Origin: Thermomucor indicae-seudaticae
Taxonomy: Eukaryota; Mucoromycota; Mucoromycetes; Mucorales; Lichtheimiaceae
DNA: 64,000 bases
Assembly (NCBI GenBank): GCA_000787465.1
Contig: JSYX01000107.1
Coordinates: 1 to 64,000, forward strand
Direction: 5' to 3'
The translations under genes were made by a program, and so were the position numbers. The notes under the pieces were generated by a model that did no database searches, had not been told where the DNA came from, and saw nothing but the letters and a program-made list of their open reading frames with translations. The first letter of the stretch is position 1; every line of letters begins with the position of its first letter. Positions 11,840 through 22,868 of the stretch are shown in pieces.

Positions 11840-12375
11840 ACCTATTCCTTGTATTCTGTCTTTTTCTAGAAGGACGGAACCATATCCCTTGTATATCCAT
11901 CCCCGTTTTTGGACAGGCTGTCTACTGTAGCTGCGGCGGGACCTGGACTCGTCGATCAATAGACATCCGTCTTCTTTTTTTATTTGATTCTCTTTATTCT
12001 ATGTTCTAATAGAAGAAAAGAAATGGACTTGGTGTGTGTACAGAAGATGCTTTACTTGTATGCAATTGTGTTTCGTTGTCCATGCGAATGCTTTTTTGAC
12101 AATACAATGAAAAAGAGATCCTCATTTACTTAGCTTATCCATAAAGAAGCCAGACAAGGTGCATCCTTTCTTGTCATTGAACCTTACTTTATACCTTTCT
12201 TTGGAACCCATGACTATCCACTCCTTTGGAATCGAATGGTCAGCTATTGACAAGAGAGACAAAGAAGAACTTTCACCTCCTTCTTTATGATATATAAAAA
12301 GCAAAAAGCTGATGAGATAAGTACTTGTTTCTTCTATCCGCACACCTCTCTCACTCTCTCTTTCTATTTTGTTAT
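11840..12375. other. Intergenic between transporter and Myb gene
   Basis: It holds the transporter 3' region and the promoter of the Myb/SANT gene. AT-rich; no RNA gene or repeat beyond simple pyrimidine tracts was seen. Confidence 0.5.
12291..12300 (+). promoter_or_regulatory. TATA box of the Myb/SANT gene
   Basis: The run tatataaaaa lies 85 bp before the ATG at 12376. A transcript starting about 30 bp downstream would exclude or nearly exclude the in-frame ATG at 12325, which supports the later start. Confidence 0.5.
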
Positions 12376-12978
12376 ATGTGGAATTACCCGGAACAAGCAA
12401 CGACAGAGTACGGCGCAGCACAAGCGCTTTTACAACTCGGTCATGCTCCGCGTTTACCACCTATTCGAGCAACACAACAGCCCAGCAGTGCTACTACGGG
12501 TCATCCGAGACCTATCCTCTTACATCCGCCATTAACAGCCACAGCTTGTTACTGTCCTTTCGAACCCATTCTGCCTTCGCCGAGAATCGAACCACGATCA
12601 ATGCTACAGCAGCAGCCACCGCCGCCACTACGACCATCACGATTGAAAATACAGAGACCACGGTGGACTGCCAATGAACGGTTTAAACTGTTTATGGCCG
12701 TAGTAGAAGACAAGCAATTGGATGACATGACGACGTTTGCCTGGGATCGTATTGCGACTCGAGTCGGCCGGTCAAAAAAGGCATGCAAGGATCAATGGCG
12801 TCGGGAAATCCTTAAATCTTTGATTCACCATTTCGAGTCTGAAGTCACCAACACTACCACTACTACTAGTTCGATGCGCAGACCATCAGCACCAGAAGAA
12901 GACGACGATGACGAAGAAGATGACGAATCCATTGAGACTTTGACGGCGTCCGAGGCAGAAATGATGGATACACTGTAA
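12376..12978 (+). CDS. Single-repeat Myb/SANT-domain protein
   Basis: An intronless 200-residue protein. The N-terminal half is low-complexity, rich in Pro, Gln, Thr and Ala. Residues ~97-150 form one Myb/SANT repeat: RWTANERFKLFMAVVED, then FAWDRIATRVGRSKKACKDQW with the third helix RREILKSLIHHF. A Ser/Thr stretch and a strongly acidic tail (PEEDDDDEEDDESIE) follow. This arrangement suits a nuclear DNA- or histone-binding regulator, though target and pathway cannot be read from sequence. An in-frame ATG at 12325 would add 17 residues, but it lies too close to the TATA box. The start at 12376 was chosen for that reason. Confidence 0.75.
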   Translation: MWNYPEQATTEYGAAQALLQLGHAPRLPPIRATQQPSSATTGHPRPILLHPPLTATACYCPFEPILPSPRIEPRSMLQQQPPPPLRPSRLKIQRPRWTANERFKLFMAVVEDKQLDDMTTFAWDRIATRVGRSKKACKDQWRREILKSLIHHFESEVTNTTTTTSSMRRPSAPEEDDDDEEDDESIETLTASEAEMMDTL

Positions 12979-13406
12979 AACCATGGCAGTACAGTAGCAC
13001 TGGAAAGTCGGACGCACGGACACTTGGCGGTGACACAGTAAAAAATGAGGCAGAATGTATAGATCTTATTAAAGAAAGAGCATGACCCAAATAGGCATCA
13101 GCGTTAGGTGCACAAATTTGCTTAAGCTATATACACATGTCTGGGTATATATATACTAGCAAAAGGAGGGATGTCAACAAACGAAAGCATACACATGAAA
13201 GAAAATATACATAATCTGCAAACCACAGCATATAATACACGTCCTTTAGCGTGCGCACAGGAAAAAAGCGTTACATACCGACCGATTCAGTGCCACCAAG
13301 CGTTTTTCTTTGAACGGACATTGGCCCCTGCGATAATGTTGCTCATCAGAATAATTCTATGTACAAAAGGTCACCATCAGTCCATCAACAAGCAAGATAC
13401 AGGTTT
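12979..13406. other. Intergenic between convergent genes
   Basis: 428 bp between the stops of the Myb gene (+) and the hypothetical gene (-). It contains a short TA-rich run near 13149-13156 and no gene. Confidence 0.5.
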
Positions 13407-14417
13407 CTATCCAGACCTTTGGATTTTTTGGGCAGCCATAATTCCCAGCAAATGATTCCGGGATTCCTCTTGGTTCAGTTCAAGTGATAACAAATGCTGC
13501 AAACTATAGCTTCGAACAAACGGATTCACCTGTGTGTCGTACCAACCCTTCAATTCCAGTGCTGGTTCCCATAGACGGCCACGATGATTTCTCTTGTTCT
13601 TCTTTGGTGTTTTTGGCGGTGATAGTTTCGCGATTTGGTCGAGGATTGGTTTCATGGATTCAGGTGGGACAGGTACAACCTCTTGAACGATCGGAATGAG
13701 TTCGCCGGTCGGTGTTTCTTCTTCCTCCAATAACGATCTGGGCGTCTTCCTTTTGTTGTTGGACTTTTTCGTATCATGCTGATTGAAAAAGGCTTCCCAT
13801 TCACTCAAGGGTGCACCCATAAACGATGGAGATAGCATGTGTTCATCCTCACCGCTGTCATCCGCCGTCGTTAAGCTGGGCGTTGTTCTTCCGCAGGAAG
13901 ACGCCGAGTCGCTATTTCTTTTGTTGATCGCGCTGGTTTCGCGACCACTCTTATAGCGCAGTTCGTTTGTGGTTGGCTTGCGCAGAACAACCGGTTTTCT
14001 TTGTATCTGGTTTGTGTGAACAAACCAATGCGGAACACCACCACCACCCGCCGACGATCCACTGCCGCCATGGGTCTCATGGTAGGTCATTGCATTGATC
14101 AAAAGAACAGCTTGATCGTAGGAATCCATGATGGCCGGGTTGTTGTGGAACACGAGAGGGGAACAATTCAATGCCACATTGGGTCTCATGTCATCTTGTG
14201 CATGAAAAATTGAGCACTGCATTGCCCACCCACTTCGATTTTGCAATAAGCAGGGCTTACCATAAAGAACAGGAGCTTGAAGGGTCAGGGGAGGAAGAGG
14301 AGGTGGTCGTGCCTGGCTTTGGGGTGGTTGAGCCATCGCGCACTGTTCGAGGACAGCCGCGTTCCAAGGTCTCCAGGCCTTCTTTCTATCGTTTCTCTGG
14401 TCAGGCAAATGATACAT
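13407..14417 (-). CDS. Unrecognised low-complexity protein
   Basis: I do not recognise this protein. The start at 14417 (MYHLPDQRNDRKKAWRPWN) was chosen because the frame farther up to an ATG at 14633 is very pyrimidine-rich and unlike the rest. A 66 bp intron-like segment (14195-14260, gtaagc...cacaag) lies in frame and stop-free; removing it joins PVLY to DDMRPNVALNCSP, so both spliced and unspliced forms would read through. Recognisable stretches are VPHWFVHTNQIQRKPVVLRKP, an acidic Ser-rich segment, SEWEAFFNQHD, a basic KTPKKNKRNHRGR patch and a C-terminal NPFVRSYSLQHLLSLEL helix. The basic patch suggests a nuclear protein, by inference only. Confidence 0.6.
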   Translation of the reverse strand: MYHLPDQRNDRKKAWRPWNAAVLEQCAMAQPPQSQARPPPLPPLTLQAPVLYGKPCLLQNRSGWAMQCSIFHAQDDMRPNVALNCSPLVFHNNPAIMDSYDQAVLLINAMTYHETHGGSGSSAGGGGVPHWFVHTNQIQRKPVVLRKPTTNELRYKSGRETSAINKRNSDSASSCGRTTPSLTTADDSGEDEHMLSPSFMGAPLSEWEAFFNQHDTKKSNNKRKTPRSLLEEEETPTGELIPIVQEVVPVPPESMKPILDQIAKLSPPKTPKKNKRNHRGRLWEPALELKGWYDTQVNPFVRSYSLQHLLSLELNQEESRNHLLGIMAAQKIQRSG

Positions 14418-15644
14418 GCGGCGAAAGAAGAAAGAAAGGGGTAAAAAAGAGACGCGCGAGACAGGAATGAAAGCTGCATTTGGCGCTGCTTTAAATTTTT
14501 CTTTTGCATTAACAGACAGGCAAGAAACTGGTTCCATCACTGCAGTCTGACACGTTAACCTTTTGCGTTTTCTTGAGTCAGGTCGTTTGCCTTGGCCGTG
14601 TAAACAGGCTTTCTCATAAGACTTACGGGTCATAAACTCGTAGCGCTCTCCTTTCTTAAATGTGTCGCTGTCAATAAAGAACTGAGAAAAATCAGCAGAT
14701 TTACCGTACGCACGTGATCATCCCTGAGGACCCAAAAATTGATCGCTACTGTATATCACTGAATCAAGCGCTTCTTTGCTGCTGCGCTTTGCAAGATTCG
14801 CGAGGTGAGAATATCATTAAACAGAATATTGAGGAGGTACTATCAACGCTTTGTGCCTTGCCCCTTGGCTGGATCAGGCGTTGTCACAATCAACTAAATG
14901 CAGCCAATATACATATGCAGTGTCCGTGCGATCATCTGGTAAGACCGTTTTTTCTCCCTGTCCGTTACCATAAATATCGCACGGACACTAATGCATTACA
15001 TCATGGTAGGGGGCCCTTATTTCTGAATCAATTGTAGAGTCATGTAGAGCTGATAGCAATCGAAGTAGACCGTTTGGATGAACCGTGCCCACGAAAGCAT
15101 GATAATAAAATTGATTCAAATCTGGTACTTTTTCCTGGTGCCTGAGAGCTCATGCAGCGAAATGGCGCATAATTTTGCCGGAAAAATTGTCATGCAGCGT
15201 CAGTGATTTCAGGCAGTTTTGTTCTTTGCTTGTTGCCCTTAGCGAGCCTGGATATATAAATCAACATTGTCCTGACGAGCAACGTGTGTGCGCGCGCGCG
15301 CGTGTGTGTGTGTGTGTGTGTGTATATACAGTTCAAAGGTTAGGATGCATTTACCTCCTGGCACCTGCAATTTTAGTGCAATATGCAAGCGGCCGTCATT
15401 TGATTGGTTGCTCCGGAATCATGCGGGCGGACCGCCGCAGCAGCTTGAACGGGCCGCGTCACTGGGTCACATGGGACTCCTTCGTCTCTTTCCCTCTCTT
15501 TATCCCATTTTCCACTTCTATTCTTCCCTCCGTCTGCTATTACTAGATTGAGATTGCAGGCATTGGTAAAGTAGATTGGGAAGGATCTGGGGATGTTGTC
15601 AGTCAAAGCTGACATTACAATTGGATACCAGACATTTTCCCACC
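14418..15644. other. Intergenic, divergent promoters of the orphan and ATG8
   Basis: 1.2 kb upstream of both genes. Apart from an alternating-purine-pyrimidine microsatellite at 15284-15328, no gene, RNA or transposon motif was seen. The frame from the upstream ATG at 14633 into the orphan gene overlaps its left end. Confidence 0.45.
15284..15328. repeat. (GT)n(GC)n(GT)n microsatellite
   Basis: A perfect alternating GT, then GC, then GT tract followed by TATATA, about 320 bp upstream of the ATG8 start. Such alternating purine-pyrimidine DNA can adopt the Z form. Confidence 0.9.
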
Positions 15645-16190
<546 letters not shown>

Positions 16191-16240
16191 AGGAAAAATC
16201 ATTGCAGGAATACTATTTGCGTCATCCACCTTCCGTCCTA

Positions 16241-16321
16241 TCTATCTCTCTTTCTCTTTCTCTCTCTCTCTGTCTCTCCGCGCCCTTTGCCTTTATCTTC
16301 AAGTTTTCTTTCTTTCTTTCT
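16241..16321 (+). repeat. Pyrimidine (TC)n / (TTTC)n tract
   Basis: A run of TC dinucleotides (about 16245-16277) followed shortly by TTTC repeats (about 16308-16321), between the convergent ends of ATG8 and the eL39 gene. Confidence 0.85.
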
Positions 16322-16437
16322 TATGGATTAAACAATGCTTGGTTTTCGACCATTGCGCGATCACAATTTATTCCCTTGAGTAACCCGGAACAGGGAAGAG
16401 GAAACACTTGGTCGCAGATACGAACGCAGTGATGACT

Positions 16438-16929
16438 TTAGATGTTAAGCTTGGTGTGACGCCAGTTGCGACGCTTAGCGTTCCAGCTAAACATTGCATG
16501 AAAATCCAGTTAGTCCTTTTCTTCGCATAAGTTATCAATCAGCAATTTACCGGATCTTGGTGTCAGACTTGAGGCGGAACCAGTGAGGAAGAGGGCGGTT
16601 CTGCTTGGCCTTCTTGGCGAGCTTGACCTTGGTGCGGAACGTCTTGTTGGAAGGCTACGCGAAAAGATGGGACAAATGTCAATAAGACATCTCTTTAGAA
16701 TGTACTACAGAAGCGAGCGGCAGCACAGTTGCTAGCAATGGGCCTTGGACACGCAGTGCTGAGCACGGACATCAACATTCTTGAATCCGTCGTCGGGCGT
16801 CATTACATATCGAATATTGTCGTTTACACGTCGAATCCACAAAGTTTGCTGATCGATCCATCCATCGCCCCATCCATCCATGTGCTGCCGCTCAGCTGGT
16901 CGTGTATCGTTTCCCGGCACACGTACCAT
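16438..16929 (-). CDS. RPL39: 60S ribosomal protein eL39
   Basis: A 51-residue basic protein lining the ribosomal exit tunnel. Exon 2 (16551-16654) encodes [20 protein letters not shown] and [15 protein letters not shown], and exon 3 (16438-16486) encodes [15 protein letters not shown] and the stop. The intron between them is 64 bp. The Met codon is a separate three-base coding segment at 16927-16929, followed by a strong donor (gtacgt) and a 272 bp first intron, the longest I found in this window's compact genes. The gene is too small and fragmented to appear as a long open frame, but the protein match is complete. Confidence 0.95.
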
Positions 16930-17499
16930 CGCTTAAACAATCAGTTCGGTGAAAGGGAGGGAGTCCTTTGGCTGCCAGCGCAGTGCTCCCAGTTACGCCG
17001 GCCAATCACCAGTGACTGTCAGATACGGTAAGTAGATTTAGCGAAATCCACACGGAACTTTTCTTGACTTCATGCTGCCTGAAATGGCGCGTCCTGTTTT
17101 CCACGTTTTGGAAGGAGACCACTAAGGAGCAAGGTCTTTGCCATGGAGACATTGAGTTTCTATGAAGTGATTTGTGCGCATTTAGCTGCTAGATTTTACT
17201 GCAAGGAGGCACCGGACACGAGAAAAATATCAACTAGCTCGAGAATGCCAAACTGTCGAATTACTTCTAATTGTTCATTGGCACCGGCGTGATAGTCTAT
17301 ATAAGACTATCCGAGAAAAGTTATATGGTTCTGAATATTATGCTGGCGGGCCAAACATGAGACTTTGCTATTTTCGCCAATGAACGATATACTTTTTTGT
17401 CATCAATATTGGAGCGTTTATGCGCAGAAAACAAAGGATGTTACATGTTGGAGTTGGATACAGTACACTTGCCATCCAGTGGCAAAAGGAGTGTGTTGA
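16930..17499. other. Intergenic, eL39 promoter and CCC1 3' region
   Basis: 570 bp. The right end holds the 3' region of the iron transporter and the left end the eL39 promoter. No gene or RNA was recognised. Confidence 0.5.
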
Positions 17500-18559
17500 T
17501 TATTGAACTTCTGGGCATGCTGTATTAACAAAGGCGACGATACCATAACTGCATGCGGCGGCGACCGCACCGATGGCTAGTGTTTGTATCGCACCAATGA
17601 CTGCTTGTGCTGGGCGCAGGTATATGCTCTTGATATAGCCGAATACAAAGAGAGTCAAGGAAGTGACGACGACTGAAGAAAAGAGGGCGTTTGTACTGTT
17701 TGTGAGAATCATGTAAGGTAGCAATGGAATCAGGCCGCCGAACAAGTAGGATAGGCCAATGGTCAGAGCGGATATCTGGTTGCAAGCTTAGCATTGCAGA
17801 AAAAGGTGGGGGATATGAAGGGACTTACCCAACTCCGGTTAGGATCTGGCATCTCGAGATTCAGTTCAAAGCGCATCATAAAGTCAACAAACTTTTGGGT
17901 GTTCTGACGGAATTTAGCAAGCATGGGTTCGATCGAGGCGCGGTCTAATCCGTATGGCTCAAATAGTTCTACGATTTCTTCTTCTTCTTCGTCTGGGTAT
18001 AGTTCTACTTCCCGTTCTTTATAAACGAAGGAGCTTGTCAATTCCGATACCATAAAACCACTTATGCTTTTTTTTTACCTTCACGTCTTCTTTCTGTGGC
18101 GTAATGATCAGCTTCAGATCGAGCTGCAAGGTATCCTCCTAGCCCCATTGAGATGGCTCCTGAGACCAATTCTGTAATTATGTGTTGCCGTTAGTATTAG
18201 AGCAAGAAAGGACTTTAGAGGCATTTACCAGCCAATCCTCCGTAAATGACAATCCGGGTATCGCCCAAGCTGGATAATCCGGCTGCTAACGCAAATGGTA
18301 CCGTGAGGCCATCGGATAGACCCAGGATACAGTCGCGGACGAGCTCCGGTCTCGAAAAGTGCTCTTCGACATGGCCCTTGAAGCTATTCTGATGATTGTG
18401 ATGTCTATGGGGTATCCGTGCATCCGATGATTCAAGCGAGGCTTCTTCGTCATAACCAACAGCCAGTAACTTGACTCGGTCTTCTTCTTGCTTCTCACTC
18501 GCAAACTCTGGCGAGTTGCATCTGTGTAGCAACTGGTATTCGTTTGTCTTTGGAGTCAT
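17500..18559 (-). CDS. CCC1: Vacuolar Fe2+/Mn2+ transporter, CCC1/VIT1 family
   Basis: Imports iron (and manganese) into the vacuole against proton exchange, protecting the cytosol. Starts at the ATG at 18559 with a hydrophilic, His-rich N-terminus (RIPHRHHNHQNSF). The family signature follows: VRDCILGLSDGLTVPFALAAG, then GGLA and, after an intron, ELVSGAISMGLGGYLAARSE, which contains the small-residue motif between the second and third helices. The next exon is the acidic cytosolic metal-binding segment (YPDEEEEEIVELFEPYG). The last exon carries FGGLIPLLPYMIL and three further helices, ending in CPEVQ. About five transmembrane segments, as expected. All GT-AG junctions keep frame. It is upstream neighbour to nothing of related function. 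Confidence 0.93.
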
Positions 18560-18705
18560 GGTGAAAGAGAAAACAGGTAAAAGGGAAGGGATTGTTTATA
18601 AAAAAGGGAAGGAAGAACAGAAGCAAGTAGATTGCATTAATTAGACTGCAGTGATGAGATAAAAAGGGGAAGGAGAGAGGATACCCGGTATTTTTCAATC
18701 TTTTG

Positions 18706-18903
18706 CTATAAAGGGTCTAAATCGCCATAAGCGGCAATCCGTACCAGACCAGTCAATGCGTCCATGTGGCCCTGAAGAGGTTGAAGTCGTTGGTCGAATA
18801 AAATCGCATAGATATGAAACATAAATTCCTGCGCATCTTTGCGCCACTGGTCCACACACGTGCGTCTCAATTGAATTGCCGACATGGCAGAGAATGGAGA
18901 CAT
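18706..18903 (-). CDS. Small hypothetical protein, doubtful
   Basis: A 65-residue frame with a real ATG at 18903 (MSPFSAMSAIQLRRTCVDQW) ending DLDPL and a stop at 18706. It contains WRKDAQEFMFHIYAILFDQ, which reads like an amphipathic helix. I do not recognise it. It lies between the iron transporter and a decayed hAT transposase on the same strand and might be an exon of that element or an independent small gene. Confidence 0.3.
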   Translation of the reverse strand: MSPFSAMSAIQLRRTCVDQWRKDAQEFMFHIYAILFDQRLQPLQGHMDALTGLVRIAAYGDLDPL

Positions 18904-19098
18904 AGCAGCGGTTGGACACGGTGCTCTGTCTCCAACCAATGTTACGTATGCAACGAATTCTGCTATTCAAAGCAGTAGTAGTTGAATTACAGGCTTTATT
19001 CTACATATAGAATAGAATAATGCAGTATCAATGACTTCATAGTACTTTGACAGATAGAACAGGTATGCCCAGTATCCGAGCGAATCTGGCACATTGAT

Positions 19099-20439
19099 TC
19101 ATCGAGCTGGACAGCATAAGAAGGTCCAGGCAGAGCATGAGACTAACAAGCAGTCAGAGACTAAGGCAATCTGAATAAATGCGAAAGCAAGAGCACGGTT
19201 AATAGCTATCAGTTTACCTTCATACAATGACAAAATACTTACGCCGTTAGGCCCGAAGGCCCGTCCTGGGGTTGCCCCAGCCCTGCTGATTAAGCCCGCA
19301 GTCAGTCCCACACTTCTCCAAAATGAAAAGGCGAAAGATCTATCTCCTTTGTATGTAGATGTATCAGTTTTTCGGTAGTACTTCTCAGTTACTCGTAGCA
19401 GGCAGTGATTACCAGTTCCGGGTGACGCATCGCCGTTTACGTGTTCCTCTATCAAATAATTGTAAGTCGCGATTACAATGCCCATCGTAAGATAGGGCAT
19501 AGCCGACCAGGAAATGGTCGCAGAGCTAAATGATCAGCATAATGCAGCGCATCAATGATATATATCCAATGCGAAAGGCTTAACATACTTACAAGAACTG
19601 CATCGTCGCTTCGGGGTCCTTCCATTCTTGTTCGTCAGGTGCTTCCTGCCAAAGTTCAGGACATGTGGATATCACCCGGCAAACACATATGGCGTCGAAG
19701 CCGCCACACAGCCCGGCATCCCGGCAAGGTGGCTCTTCCAGCGCGAGCGCAAGGTCGGCCACTTCGTATGTTGAGTTCCAGCGTGTACGGCGGTCCAATA
19801 CGACCACCAACTCACGGGGTGCCTTCGGTGGCCTCCTTGCTACGTCCTTGTCTTCTCCTTTGCTCCTGATCAGGTCACGGATGCGTATCTTCATCCGACA
19901 GAATGTCGGTGGCCCAATTTGCCAACTGACAGTTGTCATACGGAGTTCCTTGGCCTCACGCTTGCGGGTGGCACACTGCGTATGGCCGGACGATAGCGGC
20001 TTTGGCCTTTCAGTTCGTCATTCCAGGTTTTCGTGAGCATGCGTCTGGATCCATATCCGTCAGAATGTGGAGGGCAGCACAGACCAGACAGGACGGCTGG
20101 CTGGATAACCACCTTTGTGACGTGTACTCACGGGGTCCAGTTTGGGATCTTCAGGTTGCTGAGATGTCTGTGCCTGTCCCGTAAGTTTCTGCCAGATCGC
20201 TCATTGTCAAGCTCCAGCCATGTACGCAATGGACTTGTGTCTCCGGTCCTGTACAGAGGATCGCCAAAAGCTTGAAGGGAAGCTCGCGACGATTGGAAAA
20301 GCCGATGTGTCAATGAATCCCGCCGACGAGCCTGCTGTTGCTCACTAGGGATTACGTATGTCCTAGAACTCTTTGAAGGCAACCGCTCCTGAATTGCGTA
20401 ATACGAAGGACGTTTTCTTTGTCTGGTTCGGGACCCCAC
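19099..20439 (-). mobile_element. Decayed hAT-family transposase
   Basis: Several minus-strand pieces match hAT transposases. One frame (19589-19939) holds KIRIRDLIRSKG and then LDRRTRWNSTYEVADLAL, the RWNST block of the RNase H-like domain. It ends at a splice donor after EWKDPEATMQF, and an acceptor at about 19527 continues in frame with SATISWSAMPYLTMGIVIAT and YNYLIEEH, equivalent to the conserved block after RWNST. EKYYRKTD follows, but the expected LDPR block and the C-terminal hATC dimerisation domain are missing or out of frame. A minus frame at 20128-20439 may be an N-terminal part. Terminal inverted repeats were not identified. It is probably inactive. Confidence 0.65.
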
Positions 20440-20922
20440 CTACGTCAGCATAGTTTTGGAGATTGTTTCTCTATATAGTCAAACTAGCTAGGAAACACGG
20501 GTTTAGAGCCTGGCATGATGCAGAAGTATGTCAACTGCCACTGTCGACTTTCATAGCCCCATATCGATGTACTTGATACAGAAAAACGCGAAAACTAGGA
20601 TATTCGCTTAGCCCACGCTGGCTGACGTCTCGCTTTCCGCGACGGTGTCCCGGCAATGCAGCGTACCCTGTGTCCTGGTGTATTCGTATATAAATCGTAC
20701 AATAGAAATAAATACCGTATATACAAGGAAGAATCCTGATTGATAGTAGACGGCTTTGGGAAATCGAGGATTGACAACTGTCATGTTCCTGCACGTGAAC
20801 TGCTTTTGGCGAATTGGAATCGAACTGATTGAAGCCCAGCACCGCATCAAAAGGCCAAATATCGATGTAGTAAGGGATGCAATCCTCCCTTCTTTTTCTC
20901 TCTCTTGCTCTTTTTCCTCCTG
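20440..20922. other. Intergenic, promoter of the membrane bZIP gene
   Basis: 483 bp without a recognisable gene. Its right end is pyrimidine-rich (ttctttttctctctcttgctc) directly before the ATG at 20923, typical of a transcribed leader in this sequence. Confidence 0.45.
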
Positions 20923-21795
20923 ATGAGCAGTTCACCGTGCGCCAAGCCTGATTCGGCACAAGAAGAGGACGTATTCATGTCGTATCTGAACGCAGACTGT
21001 CTTTCCGACGATTCTTCCTCTTCTTCCATCATGAGTGGGTTATTGAATAGTCCATGCACACCAGAAAGCGGATCATTTTATCACCAAGACTTTACGAATG
21101 AAAACAACAGCAGCTTTGTATCCTACTATCCACATTATTTCTCAGTAGCTCCATTCTTTGATAGCCCATTGGTTATACCGCCAGAACTCTTGTTGAAGAC
21201 AGAACAACAGCCTCAGCCGTCGATAGTAGACGAAGAAGAGCCCAAACGGAAACGCGGGCGCAAGAAACGCGAATCATCAACTCATTTATGCAGCGGACCT
21301 TTAACCATTGCACCAGCACCAGCACTGTGTGAAAATACAAACAAGGCGGATGATGATCCTAGCAAGACAGCTGCGCTGGCCAAACGACAGGAACGATTGA
21401 TCAAAAACCGAGCTGCTGCGTTACTGTCCAGGAAACGGAAGCGCGAGTACCTCAACCAACTCGAAGAACGAAACCAACAACTCGCAAAAGAAAATGAAAT
21501 CCTGAGAGCTCAGGTTTCCAACCTGGAGACCCGGTTGTCTGCCATGGCTCGCGAAAACCAGGATTTGGAGAGTCGGTTGATGTCGGGAAGAGCGACTGGT
21601 GTGGTTCTCATGGTCAGTAGTAGAAGGAGGACCAGGTAGCAAAAGAGATTAAAAGTGATTGGATGTTGACAATAGATCATTCTGTTTTATTTTGCCATCT
21701 TTTCATTACCTCTTCACCGGTTCACAATCGACAAGGACCCCGTGCACCCGATGACAGGATCTGCAAGGTGCAGTAATTTTTTTTACCCTGCATAG
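20923..21795 (+). CDS. ATF6/CREB3-like bZIP transcription factor with transmembrane segment
   Basis: Starts at the ATG at 20923 (MSSSPCAKPDSAQEEDVF). An acidic, Ser-rich N-terminal half is followed by a basic patch (PKRKRGRKKRE) and, at residues ~145-210, a bZIP: ERLIKNRAAALLSRKRKREY then a leucine zipper (LNQLEERNQQLAKENEILRA). The spacing RxxKNRxxAxxSRxRKxEY matches the ATF6/CREB3 group. Exon 1 ends in GVVLM at a gtcagt donor (21613). Removing 63 bp joins it to IILFYFAIFSLPLHRFTIDK, giving one hydrophobic helix just after the zipper, as in ATF6, and a short lumenal tail ending at 21793-21795. If the intron is kept, translation stops at 21637 after SSRRRTR, giving a soluble factor. In animals such proteins report ER stress after regulated proteolysis; that role here is inference. 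Confidence 0.75.
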
Positions 21796-22018
21796 GGAAA
21801 ATTAAGACATTGTTTGGTAGCTCTGCCCCAATGATCAAGACTAAAGAAAGTCTTCCATGTATTCTAGGCGTAATAGTGGTATCCCCAGCTGGATCAAGGT
21901 CGTTCAGCCAAGGAAGCGGTCTTTATCCTACCCGCACGAGGATCTATCAAGAGATACTTCTTCTTCTTGGCTATTAGAGATTCAACAAAAAGTTTTGGCA
22001 GAACAATAATAATGATAT

Positions 22019-22697
22019 TCACGACGGGATGAAACAACAAGAACAACATCGAGGTATCCAGGCAATCCACCTATGCCAAGTATATTGCTGTTCCACTTTT
22101 TGATGCCGCAATGCTGCTTCGAGCAATGCCTCGCTGTCAGCACTTGATCGACGACGACGCCATAATAAGCCAAGTCCTTCGTGATCTTCGTCATGACGCG
22201 ATCCTGTATCACTGTCGCTGTCATTAGGCAGCCAATGCGAATCGCGTGTTTTTCTGATCTTGTCCAGTTTGGCCTCTGGTGATCTCGTCAGTCGTATACA
22301 AAGAAAAGGGGACACTGTAGTACTGAATATCAACCTAAGGCATGAATGGCTTTTGCAGAATCTTGTTCCTCTTGTAGTGTTGTCACTGTTCGCCATCGTG
22401 GGGCCACTGGACCCGAATGCCATTCGTCATCAGCACCGATTCCCTCCCTTACCTTGACGCTAAATTAAATTAGAGCTCTAAAACAGTATCCCTTGTTCGC
22501 ATTACTTTGAAACCAGCGGCTTCTTGCTGAAACGCATCGTTTTCCGGAAACGGGTTGTTCATACCAGAAAGAACTGCTGGTCCGACAGCAAGCTGTGGAA
22601 CAGCACGGACAATCGACTGAAATACGTGTCCCTGTAGCACTGGGAATGAATTAAGGCAGCATCGTCCTTCGGACACATCGTACAAAGCTATATTCAT
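22019..22697 (-). CDS. Unrecognised spliced protein
   Basis: Not recognised. Exon 1 from the ATG at 22697 reads MNIALYDVSEGRCCLNSFPV, GHVFQSIVRAVPQL and GMNNPFPENDAF. A downstream exon reads RWRTVTTLQEEQDSAKAIHA and joins in phase, across an intron with a CTGAC branch point, to EAKLDKIRKTRDSHWLPNDS. The C-terminus is SADSEALLEAALRHQKVEQQ then WHRWIAWIPRCCSCCFIPS. The terminal Trp/Cys-rich segment might be membrane-associated or lipidated. The junction between exon 1 and the RWRTV exon needs a very short exon (RQ) between two ~46 bp introns, so that part is uncertain. The consistent phase at the other junction argues this is a real gene. Confidence 0.5.
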
Positions 22698-22868
22698 GAT
22701 TTGCTCAAGGATGAAAGATTATGTTATGTACAAAGAGAAAAAAGAAAAGTTACAAGTCATTATTAATATCCATCAGCGCCGCCTTCCTACTCCATCAAAA
22801 GAAAAAAAAGCTTGGAGGAGGTAGATGGAAAGTAAAAGGATAAGGGTAGTCGGTGGCCAAAATATCAA

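Noticed and set aside
12575..12600. tRNA B-box-like word (aatcgaacc) on the minus strand
   Set aside because: It falls inside the Myb coding exon, and no A box, acceptor stem or T stem could be paired around it.
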